Part shown: positions 24,765-32,545 of the stretch, one piece after another
How positions within the stretch are numbered: position 1 is the stretch's first letter
Layout of the letters: every line of letters starts with the position of its first letter
Notes under the pieces: generated by a model
The model's database searches: none
What the model was told of the DNA's origin: nothing
Seen by the model: the letters and a program-made list of their open reading frames with translations, nothing else
Origin: BACL27 sp964203235
Lineage (GTDB): Bacteria; Actinomycetota; Acidimicrobiia; Acidimicrobiales; Ilumatobacteraceae
DNA: 64,000 bases
NCBI GenBank assembly: GCA_964203235.1
Contig: CAXNLE010000001.1
Span: 248,001 to 312,000, forward strand
Reading direction: 5' to 3'
Translations under genes and position numbers: made by a program

Positions 24765-26261
24765 ATGACAGACCTACTTAGTCGCGAAGAGTGGACAAAG
24801 CGTTCAACTCAAAAAGTTAGTCGCACCAAGCTTTTTATTGATGGCAAGTACGTAGATGCCGCGAGTGGCAAAACGTTTGAGTCAGTTAATCCGAGAGATA
24901 ATACGGTGATTGCAAATGTTGCCGAAGGTGATGCGGCTGATATTGACCGAGCAGTTGCGTCGGCAAGAAAATCTTTTAATTCTGGTGTGTGGAGTGAGAT
25001 GGCGCCAGTCGATCGTAAAAACATTATGTTGCGTTGGGCTCAGTTGATTCGCGAAAACGTAAACGAACTTGCATTGCTTGAAACCATGAATGTTGGAAAG
25101 CCAATTTGTGATTCTGTGAATGTCGATATGGCATCTGCTGCCAGCAACTTACAGTGGTTCGCCGAAACAATCGACAAGATGTACGGACAAATTGCGCCAG
25201 TGCCGCGTGATGCGTTGGCCTTAATTGAGAGAGAGCCACTTGGCGTTGTTGGCGCAGTCGTGCCATGGAACTATCCATTGATTATTTCTTCATGGAAGGT
25301 TGGCGCCGCGTTGGCTGGGGGCAACTCTATTGTCTTGAAACCTGCTGAGCAATCGCCGCTGTCGGCATTATTTTTCGCTGAACTTGGCGTGCAAGCCGGA
25401 TTGCCTGAAGGAGTGTTCAATGTTGTGCCTGGCTACGGGCCAACGGCAGGTGCGGCTCTTGGTCTGCACATGGATGTTGACAAACTCGCATTTACTGGTT
25501 CAACAGAAGTTGGTAGATATTTCTTAAAATATGCAGCCGAGAGTAACGGTAAATCTGTTTCGCTTGAGCTCGGTGGAAAGTCGCCACAAATTGTTTTGAA
25601 TGATTGTGCAGATCTTGACGCAGCAGCATCGGCAATTGCGTGGGGAGTGTTTTACAACTCTGGTCAAACATGTCATGCAGGCACTCGCTTGGTCGTTGAG
25701 AAATCTATAGAAGACGAACTGCTAGAAAAAATTACAAAAGTTGGTCAGTCGATTCAGCCTGGTGATCCATATGACCCGACAACCGCGATGGGAACAATCG
25801 TCGACAAGACACAGTTTGATCGAGTTCTCGGATACATAGAAATAGGCAAGCAAGAAGGCGCAAAAGTTTTCTCTGGGGGCAACCGTGTCGAGCCAGTAAA
25901 AGGTGGAGTGTTTATTCCGCCAACAGTGTTTCGAGATGTAAAGCCTGGAATGCGAATCGAATGCGAAGAGATTTTCGGCCCAGTTTTGGTTTCTGTCGCG
26001 GTTGCAAGCGCAGATGAGGCAGTTCAAGTTGCCAACAACACGCAATATGGTTTGGCTTCATCAATTTGGACTCGTGACATAACAAAAGCCCACCGAATTG
26101 CGCGTAAGTTGCGCACGGGCACAGTTTGGGTGAATACTTTTGATAAGGGTTCGATAACGACACCATTTGGCGGGTTTAAACAATCTGGCACAGGTCGTGA
26201 TCGTTCGATGTATTCAATCGAGGGATACACAAACCTTAAGACGACTTGGATTCAATTATGA
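24765..26261 (+). CDS. NAD(P)+-dependent aldehyde dehydrogenase
   Basis: This 498-residue aldehyde dehydrogenase oxidises an aldehyde to an acid. I use the ATG at 24765, which has a good Shine-Dalgarno (GGAGTGG, about nine bases upstream). The frame extending to 24582 would overlap the sulfotransferase gene. Visible: the NAD loop FTGSTEVGR, the general-base glutamate in LELGGKSPQ (about residue 269), the catalytic cysteine in NSGQTCHAG (about residue 303), and EEIFGPVL. It resembles the betaine/gamma-aminobutyraldehyde/salicylaldehyde subgroup, but the substrate cannot be assigned. It overlaps the next gene by four bases and heads a five-gene catabolic operon. Confidence 0.92.
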   Translation: MTDLLSREEWTKRSTQKVSRTKLFIDGKYVDAASGKTFESVNPRDNTVIANVAEGDAADIDRAVASARKSFNSGVWSEMAPVDRKNIMLRWAQLIRENVNELALLETMNVGKPICDSVNVDMASAASNLQWFAETIDKMYGQIAPVPRDALALIEREPLGVVGAVVPWNYPLIISSWKVGAALAGGNSIVLKPAEQSPLSALFFAELGVQAGLPEGVFNVVPGYGPTAGAALGLHMDVDKLAFTGSTEVGRYFLKYAAESNGKSVSLELGGKSPQIVLNDCADLDAAASAIAWGVFYNSGQTCHAGTRLVVEKSIEDELLEKITKVGQSIQPGDPYDPTTAMGTIVDKTQFDRVLGYIEIGKQEGAKVFSGGNRVEPVKGGVFIPPTVFRDVKPGMRIECEEIFGPVLVSVAVASADEAVQVANNTQYGLASSIWTRDITKAHRIARKLRTGTVWVNTFDKGSITTPFGGFKQSGTGRDRSMYSIEGYTNLKTTWIQL

Positions 26262-27187
26262 GCAACACAGTTACATCACGCAATTGCGGTTTCATCGGCC
26301 TTGGACACCTTGGTGTTTATTTAGCGGCGAGTTTGATTCGTGCAGGGCACAACGTGACAATTCACGATCTAAACAAATCACTTGGCGATGGGCTTGTTGC
26401 CAAGGGTGCGAAGTGGGCGAATTCGGCAAAGGAAGTCGCGCAAGCGTCTGAAGTTGTATTTACTTGTTTGCCATCACCGCGTGCAATTGACGCTGTAGTT
26501 GATGGCGAGAATGGCGTGTTTAGTGGATTAGCAAAAGGCACGACATGGATTGACATGAGCACAAACGACCGCAGTGAGACGTTGCGACTTGGCGAAATTG
26601 CAAACAAGTTGGGCTTCAACACACTTGAATCGCCAGTCACCGGTGGCGTGCACAAAGCAGCCGAAGGTGACATCACCGTTCTAGTTGGCGGAGACCAAAA
26701 AGTTTTTGCGGCTCATAAAGATTTGCTTGAAGCAATGGGCAAGCCTGTTTTGTATGTCGGCGAACTCGGCAGTGCAGCCGTGATCAAAGTGATCACAAAC
26801 ATGTTGGCATTCATTCATCTTGTGGCATGTGGTGAGGCACTAATGCTTGCGAAAAAAGGTGGCATTGATCTCGGTATTGCTTACGAAGTAATCAAAAACA
26901 GTTCGGGCAATAGTTTCGTTCATGAGACAGAAGGTCAAGTTATTCTCAACGGAAGTTACGACATTGGCTTCACGATGGATCTCGCGCTCAAAGACATGGG
27001 TTTTGCAATGGAGTACGGTCGAAAGTTTGGCGTGCCTCTAGATGTTGCGAGCACAGTGCAACAAGCTTTCGTGCGTGCGAAATCTCAATACGGTGGCGAA
27101 GTATGGTCAACACAGGTTGTCAAACTTCTTGAAGATTCACTTGGTACAGACTTGCGAGCACCTGGGTTTCCTGACAGATTGCAATAG
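26258..27187 (+). CDS. 3-hydroxyisobutyrate dehydrogenase family protein (paralogue A)
   Basis: This beta-hydroxyacid dehydrogenase of 309 residues has the N-terminal Rossmann motif GFIGLGHLGVYLA, the substrate-binding SPVTGGVHKAAEGD, and the catalytic lysine in VIKVITNMLAFIH, all at the expected spacing. It oxidises a beta-hydroxy acid or reduces the corresponding semialdehyde. The ATG at 26258 overlaps the aldehyde dehydrogenase stop (ATGA); the upstream in-frame ATG at 26246 is less likely. A clear paralogue is at 43765. Together with the aldehyde dehydrogenase it may handle a semialdehyde/hydroxyacid pair, an inference from operon structure. Confidence 0.9.
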   Translation: MSNTVTSRNCGFIGLGHLGVYLAASLIRAGHNVTIHDLNKSLGDGLVAKGAKWANSAKEVAQASEVVFTCLPSPRAIDAVVDGENGVFSGLAKGTTWIDMSTNDRSETLRLGEIANKLGFNTLESPVTGGVHKAAEGDITVLVGGDQKVFAAHKDLLEAMGKPVLYVGELGSAAVIKVITNMLAFIHLVACGEALMLAKKGGIDLGIAYEVIKNSSGNSFVHETEGQVILNGSYDIGFTMDLALKDMGFAMEYGRKFGVPLDVASTVQQAFVRAKSQYGGEVWSTQVVKLLEDSLGTDLRAPGFPDRLQ

Positions 27188-27190
27188 ATT
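27185..27190 (+). promoter_or_regulatory. -10 element built on the upstream stop codon (class II aldolase gene)
   Basis: TAGATT uses the TAG stop of the upstream dehydrogenase, then six bases, then ATG at 27197. This suggests an internal leaderless promoter inside the operon. Confidence 0.4.
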
Positions 27191-27196
27191 TAAAAA

Positions 27197-27931
27197 ATGA
27201 ATGCTGAGCATTCTGCTCGACGCGATTTAACTGTTGCGTTTCGCTGGGCGGCAAAGCTTGAGATGCATGAAGCTACAGCGAATCATTTCAGTGTTGCTAT
27301 ATCTCAAGACTCGCAAAACTTTTTAATTAATCCCGCTGGTCGTCACTTTTCGCAGATGCGGGCGAGTGAACTCGTTTTGGTTGATTTGAATGAAAAAAAC
27401 TTTGGCATCGCCGAAAGTCAATTAGTTGACCCAACGGCAATCAATTTGCACGGCCAGTTGCATCGACTTTTGCCACATGCCAAGTGCATTTTGCATACCC
27501 ATATGCCGTATACGACTGCGTTGGCGTGCCTGCGTGATTTTGAATTCTTGATGCTTGATCAAAACGCATGTCGGTTTTATGAACGGATCGCTTATGACCG
27601 CGACTATTCAGGAATGGCGCTTGAAGCCAGCGAAGGTCAGCGCGTTGCGAGAGTCTTAGGCGACTCAAAAAGCGTATTATTCCTTGCGAATCACGGTGTG
27701 ATAGTTGTTGGTAACTCAGTGGCAGAGGCTTTTGATGAGTTGTACTATCTCGAAAAAGCAGCGCAATTGCAGGTACTCGCGCTTTCAACTGGTCGCGAAC
27801 TTTCAATTATCGAGGATGAAATAGCGGCTTTGGTTTGCAAACAATGGCTAGAGTATCCGAAGTCTGCAGAGCATCATTTTTTAGCACTCACCGAAATCCT
27901 TGAAATTGAATCCCCAGAATATAAAAATTGA
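27197..27931 (+). CDS. Class II aldolase/adducin family protein
   Basis: This protein of 244 residues belongs to the class II aldolase/adducin fold. It has the zinc-binding histidines in ILHTHMPYTTAL, an acidic motif near the start (NHFSVAIS), and the third ligand in FLANHGVIVVG. Members act as fuculose-, ribulose- or rhamnulose-phosphate aldolases, epimerases, or sugar-acid decarboxylases. The reaction here is unknown; a C-C cleavage or decarboxylation step in catabolism of a sugar acid is inference from the neighbours. It probably has its own promoter inside the operon. Confidence 0.85.
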   Translation: MNAEHSARRDLTVAFRWAAKLEMHEATANHFSVAISQDSQNFLINPAGRHFSQMRASELVLVDLNEKNFGIAESQLVDPTAINLHGQLHRLLPHAKCILHTHMPYTTALACLRDFEFLMLDQNACRFYERIAYDRDYSGMALEASEGQRVARVLGDSKSVLFLANHGVIVVGNSVAEAFDELYYLEKAAQLQVLALSTGRELSIIEDEIAALVCKQWLEYPKSAEHHFLALTEILEIESPEYKN

Positions 27932-27964
27932 ACATATATCTAGCATCTTGAAAGGTCTGAAAAA

Positions 27965-29044
27965 GTGAAAGCAGCAGTTTGTCGAGAGTTTGGTAAGCCA
28001 CTAGTAATTGAAGAAGTGACGTTGGCAAAGCCACAAGCCGGAGAGTTGCGAGTCAAAATTGCTGCAACTGCGATTTGCCATAGTGACATTTCATATGCCG
28101 ACGGCGCATGGGGCGGAACTTTGCCAGCGATATTTGGGCACGAGAGTGTTGGTGTTGTCGAAGAAGTCGGTTCTGGGGTTTCGACTGTGAAAGTTGGCGA
28201 TCAAGTTGTTGTAACTCTGATTCGTTCTTGCGGTCACTGTCGCGGTTGTTCGCGCGGTATGCCAGTTACTTGTGAAACTTCGTTTCCGCTTGACGCCAAG
28301 AGCCCACTGACATCTAAATCAGGTGAGTCAATTGTGCAAGCAATGCGTACCGGTAGTTTTGCTGAATACGTAGTTGTTCATGATTCTCAAGTCGTGGTGA
28401 TTTCGAAAGATATTAAAGCGGCTAGCGCATCGTTACTTGCTTGTGGTGTGATCACTGGTTTTGGTGCAGTCACAAACACAGCAAAAGTTGAGCCAGGTAG
28501 TCATGTAGTTGTTATTGGTGCTGGTGGTGTTGGTTTGAATTCGGTGCAAGGTGCTCGCGTGAGTGGTGCTCGGTCGATCATTGCTGTTGATCTTTCGGAT
28601 ACGAAAATCGAAGCCGCTAAGAATTTCGGCGCAACACATGGCATCAACTCAGGTAAAGAAGATGTTGCAAAGCAAGTGCAGGCAATCACCGACGGCCGTG
28701 GTGCTGATTATGTATTCGTCACAGTTGGCGCGAAACAGGCTTTCGACTCGTCGTATGGTTTGCTCGCTAAATCTGGCACCGTAGTTTTGGTCGGTATGCC
28801 AGCAAACGGAGTGATGTCAGAAATTGACCCAGGCACGATGGCTGCTTATAGTCAAAATATTCTTGGTTCAAAAATGGGTTCGGCACGAATTCAAGTAGAT
28901 ATCCCAAACCTAATTTCGCTTTACGAACAGGGTCGTCTCAAACTAGACGAACTGGTGACGAAGACTTATCCTTTAGAAGAGATCAATGAAGCAATCGCAG
29001 CAGTAAAGCGTGGCGATGCATTGCGAAATGTGATTGTTTTTTAG
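27965..29044 (+). CDS. Zinc-dependent alcohol dehydrogenase
   Basis: This medium-chain dehydrogenase/reductase has 359 residues. Catalytic zinc ligands are in ICHSDISYADG and FGHESVGVVEEVG; the structural zinc cysteines are in RSCGHCRGCSRGMPVTC. The nucleotide-binding motif is GAGGVGLNSVQGA followed by AVDLSD, where the acidic residue favours NAD+ over NADP+. The class resembles S-(hydroxymethyl)mycothiol or aryl-alcohol dehydrogenases. The start is GTG at 27965, with a Shine-Dalgarno-like AAAGGTC upstream. It likely oxidises an alcohol intermediate of the pathway defined by the flanking genes. Confidence 0.9.
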   Translation: MKAAVCREFGKPLVIEEVTLAKPQAGELRVKIAATAICHSDISYADGAWGGTLPAIFGHESVGVVEEVGSGVSTVKVGDQVVVTLIRSCGHCRGCSRGMPVTCETSFPLDAKSPLTSKSGESIVQAMRTGSFAEYVVVHDSQVVVISKDIKAASASLLACGVITGFGAVTNTAKVEPGSHVVVIGAGGVGLNSVQGARVSGARSIIAVDLSDTKIEAAKNFGATHGINSGKEDVAKQVQAITDGRGADYVFVTVGAKQAFDSSYGLLAKSGTVVLVGMPANGVMSEIDPGTMAAYSQNILGSKMGSARIQVDIPNLISLYEQGRLKLDELVTKTYPLEEINEAIAAVKRGDALRNVIVF

Positions 29045-29077
29045 AAATTTAAGATTCACAAATAGATCGGCGGGGTC

Positions 29078-30283
29078 ATGAAAATTGAAAAAATTCAAAC
29101 GTTTGTAGTTGGTAATCCGCCACCGCGTACAGGTGGTCGGTATTTTATTTTCGTCAAACTGACAACCGATACTGGCGTCACAGGTATCGGTGAAATCTAC
29201 ACCGCGACTTACTCGCCACAAATAGTTTGCAAAGTCGCCGAAGACATGTTTGCGCGTTATATTTTCGGCACTGATCCGTTTCACATCGAAAAGATGTGGC
29301 GACGTACCTATGGTTCGGGTTTTGCGCACCGCCCAGACTTCAGCACGGCTGGCGTCGTCAGCGGTTTAGAAATGGCGATGTGGGATATTTGCGGTAAAGA
29401 CACTGGCAAACCTGTTTACGAGTTGCTCGGCGGTCAAGTTCACGACCGGTTGCGTTGCTACACGTACTTGTATCCATCACATGAGTTTGATGCGCACTCT
29501 GATCATCCTCTTTACAGCGACCCAGATCTTGCGGCCGAGGCTGCGGTGCGTGAAGTTGAGCGCGGTTTTACTGCTGTAAAACTTGACCCTGCCGGGCCAT
29601 ATTCGGTTTATGACGGACGTCAACCATCGCTCGCGACGATCGATCGCAGTGTGCGAATGGTTGCAGCGATTCGCAAAGCAGTTGGCAATCGTGCTGACAT
29701 TTTGTTTGGTACTCACGGTCAGTTCACAGCGTCGGGTGCAATTCGTTTGGCAAAACAACTCGAACCATACGATCCGATGTGGTTCGAAGAGCCGATTCCG
29801 CCAGATGCACCAGAAGAAATGGCCAAAGTAGCAGCGCATACAAGTATTCCGATTGCTACTGGCGAACGACTTACTTCAAAATATGAATTCGCTCATTTGT
29901 TGCGCGTCGGTGGCGCATCGATTATTCAGTTGGCAACTGGTCGTTGCGGTGGAATTCTCGAAGGCAAGAAAATTGCATCCATCGCTGAGACTTATCATGC
30001 ACAAATTGCACCGCATCTTTATTGTGGACCGATTGAAGGCGCGGCGAATATTCAGTTGAGCACTTGCACACCGAACTTCTTGATTCTTGAAAGCATTCAA
30101 GACTGGGGTGGTTTTCACGCCAAGATTTTGAAGAAACCAATTCAGTTTGAAAACGGTTATGTAATTCCGTCTAAAGAACCAGGACTTGGTGTTGAGTTGA
30201 ATGAAGAAGTCGCACTCGCGCATCCGTACACGGGTACCGACTTACATCTCAACGAGCGTCAAACTCCAGCCGACCTAACTTAA
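29078..30283 (+). CDS. Mandelate racemase/muconate lactonizing enzyme family dehydratase
   Basis: This 401-residue member of the enolase superfamily has the N-terminal capping domain, then a beta-barrel with the metal-binding sequence: VKLDPAGPY with the first lysine-containing strand, a DILFGTHGQ metal strand, WFEEPIPPDA, and IATGERLTSKYEF with the glutamate ligand of the third metal strand. The histidine base is probably in IAPHLYCGP. This pattern is nearest to D-galactonate- or gluconate-dehydratase-like members, which dehydrate sugar acids. It ends the five-gene operon and supports a sugar-acid substrate. Exact specificity is not readable. Confidence 0.9.
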   Translation: MKIEKIQTFVVGNPPPRTGGRYFIFVKLTTDTGVTGIGEIYTATYSPQIVCKVAEDMFARYIFGTDPFHIEKMWRRTYGSGFAHRPDFSTAGVVSGLEMAMWDICGKDTGKPVYELLGGQVHDRLRCYTYLYPSHEFDAHSDHPLYSDPDLAAEAAVREVERGFTAVKLDPAGPYSVYDGRQPSLATIDRSVRMVAAIRKAVGNRADILFGTHGQFTASGAIRLAKQLEPYDPMWFEEPIPPDAPEEMAKVAAHTSIPIATGERLTSKYEFAHLLRVGGASIIQLATGRCGGILEGKKIASIAETYHAQIAPHLYCGPIEGAANIQLSTCTPNFLILESIQDWGGFHAKILKKPIQFENGYVIPSKEPGLGVELNEEVALAHPYTGTDLHLNERQTPADLT

Positions 30284-30298
30284 GTTCGGTTTTAAAAT

Positions 30299-31732
30299 TT
30301 AGATAACTTTTAATGTTCTGGTGTGATAACCAGTCGCACCGTCTGGGTCTGGGCGGCTGACCTCTTGCGTTTGAGTCTCGCCAGTTTTATCTGTCGCGCG
30401 AACTTGAACTCTGTATTCACCAGGTTTGGCATCAAATTCAAATTTCCATTGGCGCCAAGTGTCGTCACTGAAATCGAGTGCAAGAGTGGCGATCTTCCAT
30501 GCTCCCGAGTCAATTCGAACTTCGACTTTTTCGATACCCCGTTGTTGTGCCCAGGCAACACCAGCGATTGCAATTTTGCCAGCAGAAACTTTTTCGTCTC
30601 GTCGCGGCACATCGATTCGTGACTGAGTCTTTATCGGTGCTTCGCGCGACCAACCAAGTGGCACCCAATATCCTTCGGCTTGACTCCACGTTGTCAGTTC
30701 AAGGCTCTGTACCCACTTCGTCGCACTGACGTATCCATAAAGTCCAGGAATTATTATTCGAGCGGGGTATCCATGTTCGAGCGAAATTGGCTCACCGTTC
30801 ATGCCGAGCGCGACCATCGCGTCGCGCCCGTCAAATGCTGCACCAACTGGAAACCCACAAGTCCAACCATCAACACTCGTGCCAAATATTTGTTCTGCCC
30901 GCGGATCGACACCTGCTTCGGTAAGTAAATCAGCGAGAAGCACGCCTTGCCAAACCGCATTACCGATATACGGGCCACCGACTTCATTAGAAACGCAACA
31001 AATAGTGATCGTGCGCTCAACCATTGGGCGTGCAAGTAAGTCTTGATATGAAAGCGCTAGCGGGGTCTTGACCATGCCGCCAATGTTTAGTTTCCAAGCT
31101 TTGATGTTGATGCGTGGCAGCGAGAGCGCAGTATCAATTCGATAAAAGTCTTTATTTGGCGTGATGAACGGTGTTTCACTAAAAATTTCTGCACCAGATG
31201 GAGTCTTCGTCAATTTCAAATCGTTGCCTTGGCTAATTTTCGGCAACGACTCTGGTGCTGAATTGCGAATATCTGAAATCTTGTTGTTTTCTAGCCTGCT
31301 TGCGACGGCACTGAATATCGCAGATGTCAATACGGTCTTGCTTGCAGCAGAGATAAACCGACGGCGATCCCATCCAAGGGGTGCGCGTGACTCGCCAGGT
31401 GTTTCAATCGGTCGATCGTGTTGAGAAATATAAGTAGTGAATTTTGAGAGCGCCCAACATCCAATCGCCGCCCCAAATAGAGAGGGGATAAACGCGATAA
31501 CAGATTGTGAAGGTCGATTTGAAGAAATAGCGCCACCCAATAAACCAAACATGGCGATTATTGCGAGACCACGATTTTGATTGCGTCGTGCAATAGCACC
31601 ACTGACAAGTGCGAACCCGGCGATAGTTGAGATCATGCCGACTTTAAGTACAACTTTGTCGCTCGTCCCGAATAGTTGAATCGCAAAAATTTTCAGCCAC
31701 TTTGGAGTGTGGTCAATGAACTCTGAACCCAC
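30299..31732 (-). CDS. Molybdopterin-dependent oxidoreductase, sulfite-oxidase fold, membrane-anchored
   Basis: The protein has membrane segments at its N-terminus (about residues 25-50 and 55-100), a Tat-like DRRRFI motif (about residue 125), the molybdenum-cofactor domain with the metal-ligand cysteine in TITICCVSNEVGG and GYPARIIIPGLYGYV, and a C-terminal Mo-co dimerisation domain (VEVRIDSGAW). The chosen GTG at 31732 is only the first start-like codon. The frame is open up to 32014 and codes a convincing first membrane helix (WVGLIAGLLSAGIAV, about 31785-31830), but it contains no ATG, GTG or TTG. Full-length family members do have this extra helix. The true start is unknown (see findings). 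It is divergent from the his operon. Confidence 0.85.
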   Translation of the reverse strand: MGSEFIDHTPKWLKIFAIQLFGTSDKVVLKVGMISTIAGFALVSGAIARRNQNRGLAIIAMFGLLGGAISSNRPSQSVIAFIPSLFGAAIGCWALSKFTTYISQHDRPIETPGESRAPLGWDRRRFISAASKTVLTSAIFSAVASRLENNKISDIRNSAPESLPKISQGNDLKLTKTPSGAEIFSETPFITPNKDFYRIDTALSLPRINIKAWKLNIGGMVKTPLALSYQDLLARPMVERTITICCVSNEVGGPYIGNAVWQGVLLADLLTEAGVDPRAEQIFGTSVDGWTCGFPVGAAFDGRDAMVALGMNGEPISLEHGYPARIIIPGLYGYVSATKWVQSLELTTWSQAEGYWVPLGWSREAPIKTQSRIDVPRRDEKVSAGKIAIAGVAWAQQRGIEKVEVRIDSGAWKIATLALDFSDDTWRQWKFEFDAKPGEYRVQVRATDKTGETQTQEVSRPDPDGATGYHTRTLKVI

Positions 31733-31948
31733 AGCATTAATTGGCGTGTCAACATTGAGCAGAACAGCGATAAATGTGGCAGCCGAAACTGCTATCCCGG
31801 CTGACAGTAATCCCGCAATAAGACCAACCCAATGTGGTGCCTCAGCCCGTTCTTTACGTGGGGCCGATGGATCAGTCTCGGGTTTAAAGACTTGATTATG
31901 GTCATTTTTTGATTTATTGAAAATATTTATGTAGCGAAGCCTAGTTAG

Positions 31949-31978
31949 TTGGCGATTGATTAGCCGAGAGGGTATGGT
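31949..31978 (+). promoter_or_regulatory. his operon promoter
   Basis: TTGGCG (-35, 31949-31954), an 18-bp spacer and TATGGT (-10, 31973-31978). Seven bases after the -10 comes the GTG of the His-rich leader peptide, so the transcript is expected to begin at or next to its first codon. Confidence 0.65.
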
Positions 31979-31985
31979 GCAGGCA

Positions 31986-32060
31986 GTGAATAACTTTGCA
32001 TTCGTCGCCCATCACAATCATCATCACGTGCATCACGTGACACGACGGGCTCAGTTGTAA
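31986..32060 (+). CDS. hisL: his operon leader peptide (His-rich, 24 residues)
   Basis: A GTG-initiated 24-codon frame ends in TAA at 32060. It encodes seven histidines within nine residues, in the order HH-N-HHH-V-HH (codons 9-17), then VTRRAQL. It is too short for a normal gene caller. It sits between a promoter and a Rho-independent terminator directly upstream of hisI, so it is the sensor peptide of a classic transcription attenuator. Ribosomes should stall on the histidine codons when charged tRNA-His is scarce. It is predicted to be leaderless: GTG lies seven bases after the -10. Confidence 0.9.
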   Translation: MNNFAFVAHHNHHHVHHVTRRAQL

Positions 32061-32095
32061 CGCTTCAAATTTAATTTTCGAAGTTCAGCCCGTCG
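32043..32095 (+). promoter_or_regulatory. his antiterminator pairing
   Basis: CGACGGGCT (32043-32051), the Arg-Arg-Ala codons 20-22 of the leader peptide, is a perfect 9-base complement of AGCCCGTCG (32087-32095). The second segment is also most of the left arm of the terminator stem, so the two structures exclude each other. Confidence 0.8.
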
Positions 32096-32115
32096 GTTCA
32101 TCCGGCGGGTTTTTT
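32089..32115 (+). terminator. his attenuator terminator
   Basis: An 8-bp GC-rich stem (32089-32096 with 32102-32109, one G-U pair), a 5-base loop, and a run of six T (32110-32115). It lies 31 bases before the hisI start. It is expected to form when the ribosome finishes the leader peptide. Confidence 0.9.
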
Positions 32116-32146
32116 ATTTGTACCCAAAACTATTGAGGAGAGATCA

Positions 32147-32545
32147 GTGAGCATAGAAAAACTACAAGAAGTAAATTTCGAGAAGCTAGATGGGCTAGTA
32201 CCGGTAGTGATTCAAGACTCTAAGACTCTGCAAGTTCTGATGCTCGGGTTCATGAACGGTCAGGCACTTGAGATGACGCGTGAGACAGGCTGTGTTGTAT
32301 TTTTTAGTAGATCGCGAAATCGTATATGGCTAAAGGGCGAGTCATCAGGGCACAAACTAAATGTCGTATCAATTTCGACAGATTGTGATTTAGACACGCT
32401 GTTGATCTTGGTTGACCCGGTTGGGCCCGGTGTCTGCCACGAAGGTTATGAAAGTTGCTTCTTTCGCACTTGGCAAGAATCCGACTGGACAGTTAATTCA
32501 GAAAAAGTCTTCTCACCCGAGAACGTTTATGGAGGAAAATCATGA
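32147..32545 (+). CDS. hisI: Phosphoribosyl-AMP cyclohydrolase
   Basis: HisI opens the purine ring of phosphoribosyl-AMP, the third step of histidine synthesis. The 132 residues hold the metal- and substrate-binding signatures: ETGCVVFFSRSRNRIWLKGE, STDCDLDTLLILV, and GVCHEGYESCFFR with the zinc cysteines. The protein is monofunctional; the HisE pyrophosphohydrolase domain fused to HisI in many bacteria is absent. It is the first gene of the operon, read through the attenuator, and its GTG start has a GGAG-type ribosome-binding site about seven bases upstream. It overlaps hisG by four bases. Confidence 0.93.
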   Translation: MSIEKLQEVNFEKLDGLVPVVIQDSKTLQVLMLGFMNGQALEMTRETGCVVFFSRSRNRIWLKGESSGHKLNVVSISTDCDLDTLLILVDPVGPGVCHEGYESCFFRTWQESDWTVNSEKVFSPENVYGGKS

